Part shown: positions 18,918 through 26,871 of the stretch, piece after piece
How positions within the stretch are numbered: the first letter of the stretch is position 1
How the letters are laid out: each line of letters begins with the position of its first letter
Notes under the pieces: generated by a model
What the model was told of the DNA's origin: nothing
What the model saw: the letters and a program-made list of their open reading frames with translations, nothing else
Databases searched by the model: none
Program-made: the position numbers and the translations under genes
Assembly (NCBI RefSeq): GCF_024609215.1
Contig: NZ_JANIPD030000001.1
Location: 124,001-188,000 of the forward strand
Length of the DNA: 64,000 nt
Origin: Curtanaerobium respiraculi
Lineage (GTDB): Bacteria; Actinomycetota; Coriobacteriia; Coriobacteriales; Eggerthellaceae
Reading direction: 5' to 3'

Positions 18918-19694
18918 TCACGCCCGCACCGCATCGGCGGCCTCCACTTCATCGACCAGCTGGCGCGCAATGCCCTTGAAGATATTCGATATCTCGAGAC
19001 CCGAATCAAGCTGCTCGACGGTCATGCCGGCATCCTCCGCTTGCTGGATATGCGCATCGCGGGGAACGATGCCGATGATGGGCGCTTCGATTCTTTTTGA
19101 AAATTCCTCCACGATCTTTATCTCGTCCGGAACGTTGCGACAATTCACAATCATCCCGCGGAGCTTGGCGTATCCTCGTGATGCGAAATTATCGAGGGCG
19201 CGCTTGATATTGGCGGCGGCGTACATCGCCATCTTCTCACCCGAGGTGACGATGATGACCTCATCGGCGTAACCAGCACGGATCGGCGTCGCGAAACCCC
19301 CGCACACAACGTCCCCCAGCACATCGAAGAACACGAAATCCGGATCGTACGTCCCGAACGCGTCGAACTCTTCCAGCGTATCGAACGTTTTCACGATGCC
19401 GCGACCGGCGCATCCGCTTCCCGGGGTCGGGCCGCCCGCCTCGACGCAGGCAATGCCCTTGTATCCCTCCGAGACAATCGAATCGAGGCTGGGGCACACC
19501 CCGTTGTTTTCCAGAAGGACATCCATCACGGGCATGATGCTTCGCCCACCGAGCAGGTTGAACGTCGAATCCGCCTTGGGATCGCATCCGATCTGCATCA
19601 CCCGATACCCCTCATCGGCCAAGCAGGCGGAAAGGGTGGAAGTCACCGTCGATTTGCCGATGCCGCCCTTTCCGTAGATTGCGATTTTCTTCAT
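18918..19694 (-). CDS. NifH-like ATP-dependent reductase
   Basis: This 258-aa Fe protein homologue has Walker A GKGGIGKST (residues 8-16). Both cysteines that bind the bridging 4Fe-4S cluster of a NifH dimer are present: GSGCAGRGI (Cys95) and GDVVCGGF (Cys131). DPKADST and EAGGPTPG are also conserved. It is about 30 residues shorter than true NifH at the C-terminus, as in NflH/CfbC/BchL-like relatives. It should pass electrons to the NifD/NifK-like pair with ATP hydrolysis. It lies 12 bases after the binding-protein gene. No nifE, nifN or nifB is present, so nitrogen fixation is unlikely. Confidence 0.92.
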   Translation of the reverse strand: MKKIAIYGKGGIGKSTVTSTLSACLADEGYRVMQIGCDPKADSTFNLLGGRSIMPVMDVLLENNGVCPSLDSIVSEGYKGIACVEAGGPTPGSGCAGRGIVKTFDTLEEFDAFGTYDPDFVFFDVLGDVVCGGFATPIRAGYADEVIIVTSGEKMAMYAAANIKRALDNFASRGYAKLRGMIVNCRNVPDEIKIVEEFSKRIEAPIIGIVPRDAHIQQAEDAGMTVEQLDSGLEISNIFKGIARQLVDEVEAADAVRA

Positions 19695-19706
19695 TGCTCC
19701 GCTTCT

Positions 19707-20855
19707 TTAGTCCTGAGTATGATCGAGCATGCGTGAGAGCTCATCGTCGGAAAGGCCGTATCCGTAGACATCGCTGTAGAATGTGCTTACCTCCGCTTTC
19801 ATGTCCATATCCTCGAACAAATCGGCATGCTGCACTTTCGCCAGCCACTTGATCATGAGCGGGGTCTCCACGCAAGGCGGATCCCAACGGTAACCGCCTA
19901 TCGGGATTTTGTACACGTTGTTATTTTGGACGGCTTTGATCTGCGACCAGTCTTGCCCGTCCAACTTGTTCTGAAGCACGTCCGACGCTTTGATCCCCGT
20001 GAAATTCCCCACGAACACATAATCGGGATTCCAGGAGATGATCTGCTCCATATCGACTTTCACGCTCTGCTGCTGCATATCGGCAGCAGGATCGTTCGCG
20101 CCGCTCTTGTCCATCCAATAGGGGGTGAAGCCGGAACCGTTCACCGTCAGATTTTCGGAAAGATGGATGGAAGTCGGACGTTGCTCGGGACCCAGACCGC
20201 TTGTACGCGAAGACACCTCGTCAACCTGCTTGAAGAAATAGTCGACGATGAAATCGGCACGGTCGTCCTTGTCGAACAGCCGGCCCAGCAGGCGGATCCA
20301 CGTCTCCAAATCGTCTACCGTGCCATATTTCAGGGCAACCACCTTAAGACCGGCATCTTCCATGGCTTTGATGCTGTCCGGCTGGCTCGTCCATTGGAAC
20401 ACGACATCCGGCTTGAGCGAGAGGAGCTGCTCGACGTTGACGGTGAAATCACGTGCGCACCAATCCGTATTCACGCCTGCCAATGTCGGATACATGGACT
20501 TCAACACGCTGTTCTCGTATGCGGGCATCGAAGCGGGGTTCGCGCCGATAAGCGTATCGGTATCCCCCATGATGGCGTAGTAGATGGAGGGGAACGGGAT
20601 GATGGTTGTGGCGACGCGAGTCGGAATCGTGTCGAACGCTATGGTCTTCCCCAACTGGTCGGTGATTTCGACCGATTTTTTCGCCTCGGATGACGACGCA
20701 TTGGAACCGGAGTCGCTTTTCGACCCCCCGCTGCAACCGGAAAGCATGGCGGCACCCGTTGCAAGCGCGATTCCCGCACCGGCCACGAACGCCCTCCTGC
20801 CAAGCAGTCGTCCGGCCTGCATAGAGGACCCTGCCTTTTTGACATTGTATTGCAT
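19707..20855 (-). CDS. Substrate-binding lipoprotein of metal-complex importer
   Basis: This 382-aa protein is a class III (FhuD/BtuF-like) binding protein. The signal has a twin arginine (LLGRRAFVAGAG, residues 18-29) and a lipobox LSGC (Cys41), so it is probably a Tat-exported lipoprotein. The mature part opens with DQLGKTIAFDTIPTRVATTI and contains LLSLKPDVVFQW, typical of the TroA/FecB fold. A tryptophan-rich YRWDPPCVETPL near the end may contact the ligand. It is the first gene of the importer/nitrogenase-like operon. AAAGG precedes the ATG. Two DtxR-type palindromes lie just upstream. Confidence 0.9.
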   Translation of the reverse strand: MQYNVKKAGSSMQAGRLLGRRAFVAGAGIALATGAAMLSGCSGGSKSDSGSNASSSEAKKSVEITDQLGKTIAFDTIPTRVATTIIPFPSIYYAIMGDTDTLIGANPASMPAYENSVLKSMYPTLAGVNTDWCARDFTVNVEQLLSLKPDVVFQWTSQPDSIKAMEDAGLKVVALKYGTVDDLETWIRLLGRLFDKDDRADFIVDYFFKQVDEVSSRTSGLGPEQRPTSIHLSENLTVNGSGFTPYWMDKSGANDPAADMQQQSVKVDMEQIISWNPDYVFVGNFTGIKASDVLQNKLDGQDWSQIKAVQNNNVYKIPIGGYRWDPPCVETPLMIKWLAKVQHADLFEDMDMKAEVSTFYSDVYGYGLSDDELSRMLDHTQD

Positions 20856-20867
20856 GTGTAACCTTTC

Positions 20868-20939
20868 GTTAGGTATCCCTTACCCATTCGAAAGTATAGC
20901 AATTTCCTTGGGAATTGGTGATTAGGTTATCCTAATCAC
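20868..20939 (-). promoter_or_regulatory. Promoter and two DtxR-type operators of importer/reductase operon
   Basis: The minus-strand -10 TATACT (20898-20893) lies between operator GTTAGGTATCCCTTAC (20868-20883) and the stronger palindrome GTGATTAGG-N4-CCTAATCAC (20918-20939), which has perfect 9-bp arms. No clear -35 is seen. The arrangement fits iron-dependent repression. Confidence 0.7.
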
Positions 20940-21200
20940 AAAAAAAGTGGTTCTTGAGCCCGATCGGAGGTGACTTTTCATCTCTAGCCTCACGGGAGTA
21001 CGGCATGAACACGATGCGGCACATGCAATCCTGCTTCGCATGAGCCAAACCCTCGTTGTTGTTCATCTCCCCGCTTTGCCGGAGATGCTCAGGCTGGTCT
21101 CTGCAGCATTCCCTATTGCAAAGCGGGGATTCCGTCACATTAAGAACCTGGTAAACCCGCTATCGCACCCCAAGCAAAGCTTGGGGATTTCTTCAATCGT
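20940..21200. other. Intergenic region with two inverted repeats
   Basis: There is no gene here. CCCCGCTTTGC (21069-21079) pairs perfectly with GCAAAGCGGGG (21118-21128). CCCCAAGC-AAA-GCTTGGGG (21168-21186) is a compact hairpin followed on the plus strand by ATTTCTT. It could be a weak terminator or insulator in front of the toxin-antitoxin promoter. Confidence 0.5.
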
Positions 21201-21207
21201 TAAGTTT

Positions 21208-21245
21208 GTTTACATGTTTACATTATTGCTGCGTTCGGCTATGAT
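21208..21245 (+). promoter_or_regulatory. Toxin-antitoxin promoter with tandem repeat operator
   Basis: TTTACA (21217-21222) and TATGAT (21240-21245) are separated by 17 bases. Two tandem copies of GTTTACAT (21208-21223) overlap the -35. They are a plausible autoregulatory site for the ribbon-helix-helix antitoxin. Confidence 0.6.
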
Positions 21246-21268
21246 AGTTTCGATGGAAGGGAGAAACC

Positions 21269-21574
21269 ATGCCGACGAAGACATTCTCGGGAAGAGCCGA
21301 TGCAGAGAAGCTGAAGTTGGCGAATGCTGCAACCAAGCGTGACGCTCAAATGACCTTCGGACAGTTTTGCAGTACCGCTCTGGTTGATTACATCTGCGAG
21401 CACAACGCGCTTCCCGATCTCCAGCCAACCCGCAAGAATCCTTCCGCCTTTGCTGTATTGCGAAATCTTGCAGGCAAACATGGGTCAAGCGCTCTTTCAG
21501 GTCGGGGAGACCCCGCTATCGGATCGATGTCGGACGAGCAAATTGAAGAGTTGATTGCGAGCCGCTATGCATAA
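21269..21574 (+). CDS. Antitoxin, RelB/DinJ-like ribbon-helix-helix
   Basis: This is a 101-aa acidic-to-neutral protein. The N-terminal half (TFSGRADAEKLKLANAATKR, then MTFGQFCSTALVDYI) looks like a ribbon-helix-helix DNA-binding domain. The C-terminal part is probably the flexible toxin-neutralising tail, ending EQIEELIASRYA. It overlaps the downstream PIN toxin gene by 8 bases, which is standard for antitoxin-first modules. GGGAG precedes the ATG. It probably represses the operon through the GTTTACAT repeats. Similarity to the second antitoxin in this window is only in layout. Confidence 0.65.
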   Translation: MPTKTFSGRADAEKLKLANAATKRDAQMTFGQFCSTALVDYICEHNALPDLQPTRKNPSAFAVLRNLAGKHGSSALSGRGDPAIGSMSDEQIEELIASRYA

Positions 21575-22013
21575 GCGCGTACTCGTCGACACCAATATCA
21601 TTCTCGATATGGCAATGCAGAACCGTCCGGATCACATCGCGGCGCTGCAGCTGCTCGACGAGGTTGAGGCCGGAGATACTCAGGCGATAATGGCTGCGAC
21701 ATCCTGCAAGGACGTCTATTATGTGCTGTCGAAATACATGGGCGAAATTGATGCTCGCGCCTATATCCTTGCGCTGATGGAAGTGTTCGACATCTGCGCG
21801 ATCGACAGGGCGATCTGCCTGCAATCGGCGCTTTCGAACGAACCTGACTTCGAGGACGGCCTCATTCGAGCGTGTGCAGAAAACGACAGAGTCTCCTACA
21901 TCATTTCCCGCGACGAGAAAGCGTTCAGAAAATCACCTACTAAACGTCTGAGTGCGGCAGGCTATATCGAGCTTCTGGATTCCTGGAACGAAATCGGTGA
22001 CAGGCAACCGTAG
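21567..22013 (+). CDS. PIN-domain toxin (VapC-like)
   Basis: This 148-aa protein begins MHKRVLVDTNIILDMAMQN, the first acidic strand of a PIN ribonuclease. Later acidic positions occur in NEPDFEDGLIRACAEND and the final strand YIISRDEKAF. PIN toxins cleave tRNA or rRNA when the antitoxin is degraded. The ATG lies within the last codons of the antitoxin gene. A second PIN toxin of similar type is at 31229-31717. Confidence 0.8.
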   Translation: MHKRVLVDTNIILDMAMQNRPDHIAALQLLDEVEAGDTQAIMAATSCKDVYYVLSKYMGEIDARAYILALMEVFDICAIDRAICLQSALSNEPDFEDGLIRACAENDRVSYIISRDEKAFRKSPTKRLSAAGYIELLDSWNEIGDRQP

Positions 22014-22077
22014 ACTTTGTCACATTATTTAAATTGGGCAGAGGGTTGAACGTTCGTATAAATTGATGGTTCCCCCT

Positions 22078-22220
22078 GAAATGCTCCTCCGAGAGGGCTG
22101 CGCATGGCCTCCCAGCTGGCCGTCGCGGGATCCGGGCACCGGCTCTAATCAATCGCCTTCAAGGCCTCTGATCATGCCACCGGATCCCGCGCGGTCGTTT
22201 ATCGCCCATAAGGTTGATCA
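22078..22220. repeat. Repeat family A, copy 2
   Basis: This is the homologue of 2171-2310 in the same orientation. Here the flanking arms CGCGGGATCCGG and CCGGATCCCGCG pair perfectly over 12 bp around a loop of about 50 bases. It follows the PIN toxin gene and stops 6 bases before the CTAG-bounded element. Confidence 0.7.
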
Positions 22221-22226
22221 GTACGT

Positions 22227-22387
22227 CTAGGGGAACCGCTGATGAATTCCGCCAGCCCGAGAACGACATGCTGGCGCCGGAGCGGCTCGATCCCCGTTCG
22301 CGTACGCCTGCGCTCGCTCGGCTTTTGCCGCTCCGGCACCCAGCCCGCCGTCCCCAGCCAAGGCGGAGGTAATCAGTGCTTCCCTAG
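22227..22387. repeat. CTAG-bounded palindromic element, copy 2
   Basis: This 161-bp element is the inverted copy of 5035-5197 and is likewise bounded by CTAG at both ends. Its right CTAG supplies the TAG stop of the fatty acid isomerase gene. The left end follows repeat A. It contains no open frame that looks coding. Confidence 0.85.
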
Positions 22388-23742
22388 AAGAAGCGCTCCA
22401 CGAGTTCGCGCGAGTACTCGGCGGTCTCATCCATGTCGCCAAAGCTCATGACCTCGCCGGCGTAGAAGGTGTTCAGGCTGCCCTGTATTGCCTCCACCTC
22501 GTCGTACCAACCGGAAGCGTAGGTTTCGGAATCGACATGCGGGAAGTAGTACCAATCCTTCTCCAGGTGAACCTTTTCCGCCGGGTTCCCCATGACCTTC
22601 AGGTCGCCCAGAACCATTTCCCTGCAGGTGCCGTAGTCGATTTCCGGGTCCCCGGTATGGGTGCGCAACGCGTAAGTCGTGAGCATCTGCGCGTCATCGT
22701 CACGCCACCTGTTGTAGTACACCATCAGATGGCCGTAACGCTTCTCGTCCATATTGTCGAAGATGTAATAGGAGATTTCGGGATGCTCTTCGGGCTTGGT
22801 GGTGAAGGCGAGGACATCGTAGCGCTCGTATTCGATCTTGGAGAAGTGATCCTTCTCCTCCGGGGTTGCGTCGAAATAATCAGCCATATACTGCAGCGGC
22901 GACGTGATGATGACCTTGTCGAATTCCTCGACTTCTCCGTTCACGGTGATGAGCACCTTGCCGTTTCGGCGCTCCACCTTGGTGATATCGGAATTCAGGC
23001 GCGCGCCGTGCTCCAATTTACTGTTCAGATGCTCCCATATCGACTGCGTGCCGTCTTTCCATGTCCACAGGTTCACATTCACGAAGTTCATCGTGGTTTG
23101 GAAATCCAGGTACTTGAGCACGTAGGCGGCGGGGATCTCATCGAAATAACCGTACCCGAACGCCGTGAAGGGCCCAATCCAGACGTCTTCCACCAGCTCG
23201 ACGCCGTTCTTCTTGCAGAATTCCCGGAACGGGAGCGCCAGGTCCTTCAGATTGGGATTCTCGCCCTCCACATGCTCGCGCTCCGGCGTGACGGCATCGC
23301 CCTCGTAGCGGCCCTGCGCAACGCCGCGGTGCCCGTTCACATCGTACCCCTTATATTTCGTCGAGAGGATTTCGCCGAACTCCTTCATCTGATTGCGCAT
23401 CTTCAGCAGGCGCGGGACCTTCAGCGGGTTCTTCTTGGGGTCGAAGGGATCGATGACCTTGCCCTTGCCATCCTTGTAGTTGCGGTTCAGCTTCGGGCCA
23501 TCGTGGGTGATGCCGCAGAATTCTTCCACGTCGTGGACGGCATAGTAGGACGGAACGCCCATGATGGCGCCCATCTCGTAGCGGCGGCCCTTGAATTCGG
23601 GCGAATGGCATTTTCCGCCCACATGATCTTCCCTTTCGAAGATCGTATAGTCGTGATAGCCCTTCTGCTCCAGGTACATACCTGCAGACAAGCCAGCCGG
23701 GCCACCGCCAAGGATTGCAATGCGCTCATTCATGTCCGCCAT
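22384..23742 (-). CDS. FAD-dependent polyunsaturated fatty acid (linoleate) isomerase homologue
   Basis: This 452-aa flavoprotein starts with the dinucleotide-binding motif AILGGGPAGLSAGMYLEQ, then FEREDHVGGKCHSP and GRRYEMGAIMGVPSYYAV. It later shows PFTAFGYGYFDEIPAAYVLKYLDF and, near the end, NTFYAGEVMSFGDMDE. These blocks closely match my memory of the Cutibacterium acnes isomerase that converts linoleate to trans-10,cis-12 conjugated linoleic acid. An extra stretch of about 25 residues near GRYEGDAVTPE is not in that enzyme. The start at 23742 follows GGAGAGGAG with good spacing. A TGGTAATACCA operator lies in the promoter, and a GntR/FadR gene is divergent. The same reaction on linoleate is likely but unproven. 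Confidence 0.85.
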   Translation of the reverse strand: MADMNERIAILGGGPAGLSAGMYLEQKGYHDYTIFEREDHVGGKCHSPEFKGRRYEMGAIMGVPSYYAVHDVEEFCGITHDGPKLNRNYKDGKGKVIDPFDPKKNPLKVPRLLKMRNQMKEFGEILSTKYKGYDVNGHRGVAQGRYEGDAVTPEREHVEGENPNLKDLALPFREFCKKNGVELVEDVWIGPFTAFGYGYFDEIPAAYVLKYLDFQTTMNFVNVNLWTWKDGTQSIWEHLNSKLEHGARLNSDITKVERRNGKVLITVNGEVEEFDKVIITSPLQYMADYFDATPEEKDHFSKIEYERYDVLAFTTKPEEHPEISYYIFDNMDEKRYGHLMVYYNRWRDDDAQMLTTYALRTHTGDPEIDYGTCREMVLGDLKVMGNPAEKVHLEKDWYYFPHVDSETYASGWYDEVEAIQGSLNTFYAGEVMSFGDMDETAEYSRELVERFF

Positions 23743-23785
23743 TTCATTCTCCTCTCCGAGAAAGCGGTTCCAGATATTCACAATC

Positions 23786-23827
23786 TGGTAATACCAAGAT
23801 ATTAACCGTTTATGTACGTGAAATCAA
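23786..23827 (-). promoter_or_regulatory. Isomerase promoter with GntR-type operator
   Basis: The minus strand has TTGATT (23827-23822), 17 bases, then TAATAT (23804-23799). The palindrome TGGTAATACCA (23786-23796) lies just downstream at the expected transcript start, so binding would block initiation. Confidence 0.7.
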
Positions 23828-23871
23828 CAGAATTTTATCATTATTTATCTCGTATTTCTTCGTATAAATGG

Positions 23872-23895
23872 TATACTGATTAAGTGGTAATACCA
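23872..23895 (+). promoter_or_regulatory. Regulator promoter with second GntR-type operator
   Basis: A plus-strand TATACT (23872-23877) is followed by a second identical TGGTAATACCA (23885-23895). The regulator gene starts at 23927. The two operators suggest one regulator controls both divergent promoters. Confidence 0.7.
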
Positions 23896-23926
23896 ATGAC
23901 ATTTAATTTGTTCTTTGGAAGTGGCA

Positions 23927-24631
23927 ATGGGTTTTCAGAAAATCAAGAGCGACTCGCTCACCGATAAATTCATCGAGCAAATCGAAGGGATGATCCTATC
24001 GGGCGAGCTTGCGACGGGCGAAAAGCTCCCTTCGAGCCGCAGCCTGTGCGAGATGATGGGCATAAGCCGTCCGGTGGTTTCGGCAGGTATCGGCAAGCTC
24101 GAATCGATGGGCTTCGTTGAGGTCAAACCCCGCCAGGGGACGTTCGTGAGCGATTATCGGCGCAAAGGATCGGTCGAAACCCTTGACGCCATCATGCGCT
24201 ACAACGGCTGCCTGATGCGGCGCGAAGAGGTGGAATCGCTTTTCCAAGTGCGTTGGGCATTGGACGAACTCGCGGTTCGCCTCGTCATCGAACGTGCGAA
24301 GGATGCCGAGATCACCTCTCTTCGCACCTACCTCGAACAGGCGCTCGAAGCTGCCACGGCGGAAGAGGAGGCGCAGGCCGTCTTCCTTTTCTATCACGAG
24401 CTCACGGTCATCTCGCAGAACATGATCATGCCGCTCGTCTATCACTCGTTCAAGTCGGCAAGCGAATTCTTGTGGGAACGCTATATCGGACTCACGCATG
24501 TGGGGCAGCTCGCCGAGGACGTGCGCGGGGTGATGGATGCGCTCGAAGCGCGTGACGAAGGGTCCGCGCTGGAAGCGGTGCGCAGCAATTGGCGCAAGGG
24601 CATGGAGCTGCTCGACGAGATCGCCCAGTAG
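23927..24631 (+). CDS. GntR-family regulator, FadR subfamily
   Basis: This 234-aa protein has an N-terminal winged helix (LPSSRSLCEMMGISRPVVSAGIGKLESMGFVEVKPRQGTFV) joined to an all-helical FCD-type effector domain. FCD proteins bind small acids, often with a metal held by Asp/His residues. Candidates here are in FYHELTVISQN. Two identical palindromes, TGGTAATACCA, flank the divergent promoters of this gene and the isomerase. Autorepression and control of the isomerase by a fatty acid or related ligand are likely. The ATG at 23927 is preceded by GGAAG. A TTG at 23915 is less likely. Confidence 0.85.
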   Translation: MGFQKIKSDSLTDKFIEQIEGMILSGELATGEKLPSSRSLCEMMGISRPVVSAGIGKLESMGFVEVKPRQGTFVSDYRRKGSVETLDAIMRYNGCLMRREEVESLFQVRWALDELAVRLVIERAKDAEITSLRTYLEQALEAATAEEEAQAVFLFYHELTVISQNMIMPLVYHSFKSASEFLWERYIGLTHVGQLAEDVRGVMDALEARDEGSALEAVRSNWRKGMELLDEIAQ

Positions 24632-24706
24632 GTGGCCGCCCGGCATCGGCGGCCTCATAAGACACGGCGGAAACGGGCCGCGAGGCCCGGGATACAAGGA
24701 GGAAAC

Positions 24707-25747
24707 ATGGATATCTTGATGGGAATTCTCAACGTCATCGGCATCATCCTGCTGGTGATCGTCATCATCGCCATCGTCGCGATGGTCGGCGTGCATTGTT
24801 TCTACGTGTGGGGCAAGGGGTGCTATTCCCCCGAAGAGGAGCAGAAACTCGCATTCCCCGGCGACGAGCTGATGGAACGCTTCGACCCTGAGCTGGTGGA
24901 AACGGTCACCGCTGGCATCACGATCGATGCGCCGGTAGAGAAGGTGTACCCCTGGATCTATCAATGGGGCGGCACGAAATCCGGCAGCCTTTCCAGCGAA
25001 TTACTGGAGCGTTGGTTCGGCCATATGAGCATTTACAACCGCTATGAGCTGTGCGAGGAATGGCAGCAGCCCGACAGCTTCATGCCCGGCGACTTCATGG
25101 AATGGGACCGATCCGGTATGGGCAACGAAGCAGCCGACGTGGTCGCTGACAAGTACATCCTGGGCTTTTCCGACATCAAGCATCCCCCACATTCACGTGG
25201 CGCGTATGCCATTGCCGGCGGCGCGGTAGATGACATGAACTTCATCTGGGGTTGGTACTTCGTTCCCCTGGAAGGCGGCAAGACGCGTTTTCTGTGCCAC
25301 TGGAAGTACTACGGCACCACCAACGCGCCCACGCGCTTCCTGCTGAAAAACACCATCCTGAAATGCGGAACCGCCATGCAGCGCTGGCAGATGGAGTACA
25401 CCAAGAAATGCGCTGAGGGCACCATGCCCGTGCACCGTCACGTGAAGACGTATCGCAAGATCTTCGGCATGTACCACTACGAGCCCGACGAGGTTCAGGA
25501 CAAGATCGACTCCACGCATGTGCGCGACGGGCGCTACAACCCCGCGGTGAACGAGGTGCGCCCCGCCAAGATGGCCGATCCCGCCTGGCCGCCCAAAGAC
25601 GGTCCATGGAGCATCGACAGGGATTACTACCGCGATCGCATCCCGCGCGCCATCGAGGAGATCAAGGAGAAGGCAGCCAAGCAGCAGGCTGCGGCCGATG
25701 CTAAGATCGCCGCGCTGGAAGAGGAGCTGGCGGCACTGGAAGGATAG
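24707..25747 (+). CDS. Membrane-anchored SRPBCC-like protein
   Basis: This 346-aa protein has one strong N-terminal membrane helix (about residues 5-30). After it comes a region beginning TAGITIDAPVEKVYPWIYQWGG, which resembles the first strands of START/SRPBCC ligand-binding folds. TRFLCHWKYY and ending basic/coiled segments follow (EEIKEKAAKQQAAADAKIAALEEELAAL). AAGGAGG is ideally spaced before the ATG. It follows the GntR regulator by 75 bases and may be in the same transcript. A role in binding or presenting a hydrophobic ligand such as a fatty acid is an inference from fold and neighbours. Confidence 0.6.
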   Translation: MDILMGILNVIGIILLVIVIIAIVAMVGVHCFYVWGKGCYSPEEEQKLAFPGDELMERFDPELVETVTAGITIDAPVEKVYPWIYQWGGTKSGSLSSELLERWFGHMSIYNRYELCEEWQQPDSFMPGDFMEWDRSGMGNEAADVVADKYILGFSDIKHPPHSRGAYAIAGGAVDDMNFIWGWYFVPLEGGKTRFLCHWKYYGTTNAPTRFLLKNTILKCGTAMQRWQMEYTKKCAEGTMPVHRHVKTYRKIFGMYHYEPDEVQDKIDSTHVRDGRYNPAVNEVRPAKMADPAWPPKDGPWSIDRDYYRDRIPRAIEEIKEKAAKQQAAADAKIAALEEELAALEG

Positions 25748-25777
25748 ACACCCGATCGGCTCGCGGAATGGCCGCGC

Positions 25778-25816
25778 AATCGCCCTCTGGATCAAATCCG
25801 TCCAGGGGGCGATTTC
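25778..25816. terminator. Hairpin between convergent genes
   Basis: A 14-bp stem with one T-G pair (25778-25791 with 25801-25814) has a 9-base loop and is followed by TTCC on the plus strand. It sits between the SRPBCC-like gene and the thioesterase gene, so it may terminate both. Confidence 0.55.
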
Positions 25817-25823
25817 CGTTCCG

Positions 25824-26594
25824 TCACGATGCCTCGCAGGATTCGCGCAGGTACGCGATGCGGAAAGCGATGGGATCTTCTTCGCCCCGGGCCAAGTCGC
25901 CTTCGAAGTAGACATCTCCCCCGTCGCGGATGCAGACGACGTCCAAGGGCGTCCCCGGCGCCACTTCCTGCAGGTACTCGACGCGCACACCGCCAAACGG
26001 CATGTCCCGGTATTCGTCTTCGGTCAGAAACTCCTCAACCAGGTCGAAATACCCCGCGTTCCCCATATGCCCGTTGATATCCGCAAGATGCCGGGGCACG
26101 GTAACGCGGCAAGTCCGCATGCGATCCTCCCGCGCTTTCCGATCGGATTCGCGCTTCGGCATGGAGACGGGTCGCGGGAGCATGAGGCCCCGTGTTCCCG
26201 AGCTCTCTTGAAGCTGGATGCCCCGATCGCGCGGATAAACCGGCTTGCGCGTGGCCTCGTCGATCAGGAGCCACAGAGCAGATCCAGAGACTTCCGCACC
26301 GCAGTCGCCGGTCAGACGGTAGTGCCGGGGGAAGAAGACATCCAGGGTCTTCGCCGCCTTGCAGCGCAGCGTCAGCTTCTCCCCGTACGCCGGCAGCTGT
26401 CGCATGGAAAGCTCCTGGCGTGAGATCACCCAGAGCAACCCCCTATCGAGCGTTTCCCTACGCGTGACCCCGGCCGATTCGGTGAATGCGATGGTCAGCT
26501 CTTGGAACAGGCGCAGGATTCCGGAGATCGGGACCTTGCGCCTGCCGTCAACGTCCGAGCTCAGAACGGTGTGCGTCTGCTCGAAATACTCCAT
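25824..26594 (-). CDS. Acyl-ACP thioesterase
   Basis: This 256-aa double hot-dog protein is of the FatA/FatB-like bacterial family. The N-terminal repeat contains GILRLFQELTIAFTES and WVISRQELSM. The second contains TVPRHLADINGHMGNAGYFDLVEEFL, with the Asn/His catalytic pattern typical of the family. It would release fatty acids from an acyl carrier protein. The start at 26594 lies 2 bases past the ACP gene stop, so ligase, ACP and thioesterase form one operon. This pairing suggests the ACP next door is the acyl carrier it acts on. Confidence 0.82.
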   Translation of the reverse strand: MEYFEQTHTVLSSDVDGRRKVPISGILRLFQELTIAFTESAGVTRRETLDRGLLWVISRQELSMRQLPAYGEKLTLRCKAAKTLDVFFPRHYRLTGDCGAEVSGSALWLLIDEATRKPVYPRDRGIQLQESSGTRGLMLPRPVSMPKRESDRKAREDRMRTCRVTVPRHLADINGHMGNAGYFDLVEEFLTEDEYRDMPFGGVRVEYLQEVAPGTPLDVVCIRDGGDVYFEGDLARGEEDPIAFRIAYLRESCEAS

Positions 26595-26596
26595 GC

Positions 26597-26863
26597 CTAG
26601 CCTTCTGCCTCCGCACCCGTGCCCTCGTAGCGGATCACGGCATCCACAAGTTCGCCCAGAGTCTTGAACGTATCCCATTCCTCATGCGGAATACGGACGT
26701 TGAAATGCTCCTCCAGCTGGCAAACGACCAATATGAAGTTCATCGAATCGATGCCCATGTCTTTGTTGACCACCGAATCCTCGGTAAGCTCCATGTCTTG
26801 CAGCTCGGGAACGTACATCTTCACAAGGCGTATCGTCTCCTCCTTGACGGCTTCTCTGTCCAT
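26597..26863 (-). CDS. Acyl carrier protein (dedicated)
   Basis: This 88-aa acidic protein has the phosphopantetheine attachment motif GIDSMNF. The serine carries the acyl chain once modified. It differs from housekeeping AcpP (usually DSLDTVE), so it is probably specific to the flanking ligase and thioesterase. It begins 8 bases after the ligase stop and ends 2 bases before the thioesterase start. Confidence 0.88.
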   Translation of the reverse strand: MDREAVKEETIRLVKMYVPELQDMELTEDSVVNKDMGIDSMNFILVVCQLEEHFNVRIPHEEWDTFKTLGELVDAVIRYEGTGAEAEG

Positions 26864-26871
26864 ATCGGCTC

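Noticed and set aside
16263-19694. True molybdenum nitrogenase for nitrogen fixation
   Set aside because: There are no nifENB genes, NifH is short, the K-like subunit lacks one cluster cysteine, cofactor ligands are not recognisable, and the operon is tied to an importer.
20856-21268. Cobalamin riboswitch ahead of the importer operon
   Set aside because: No B12-box or matching fold was found. The upstream region has DtxR-type palindromes instead.
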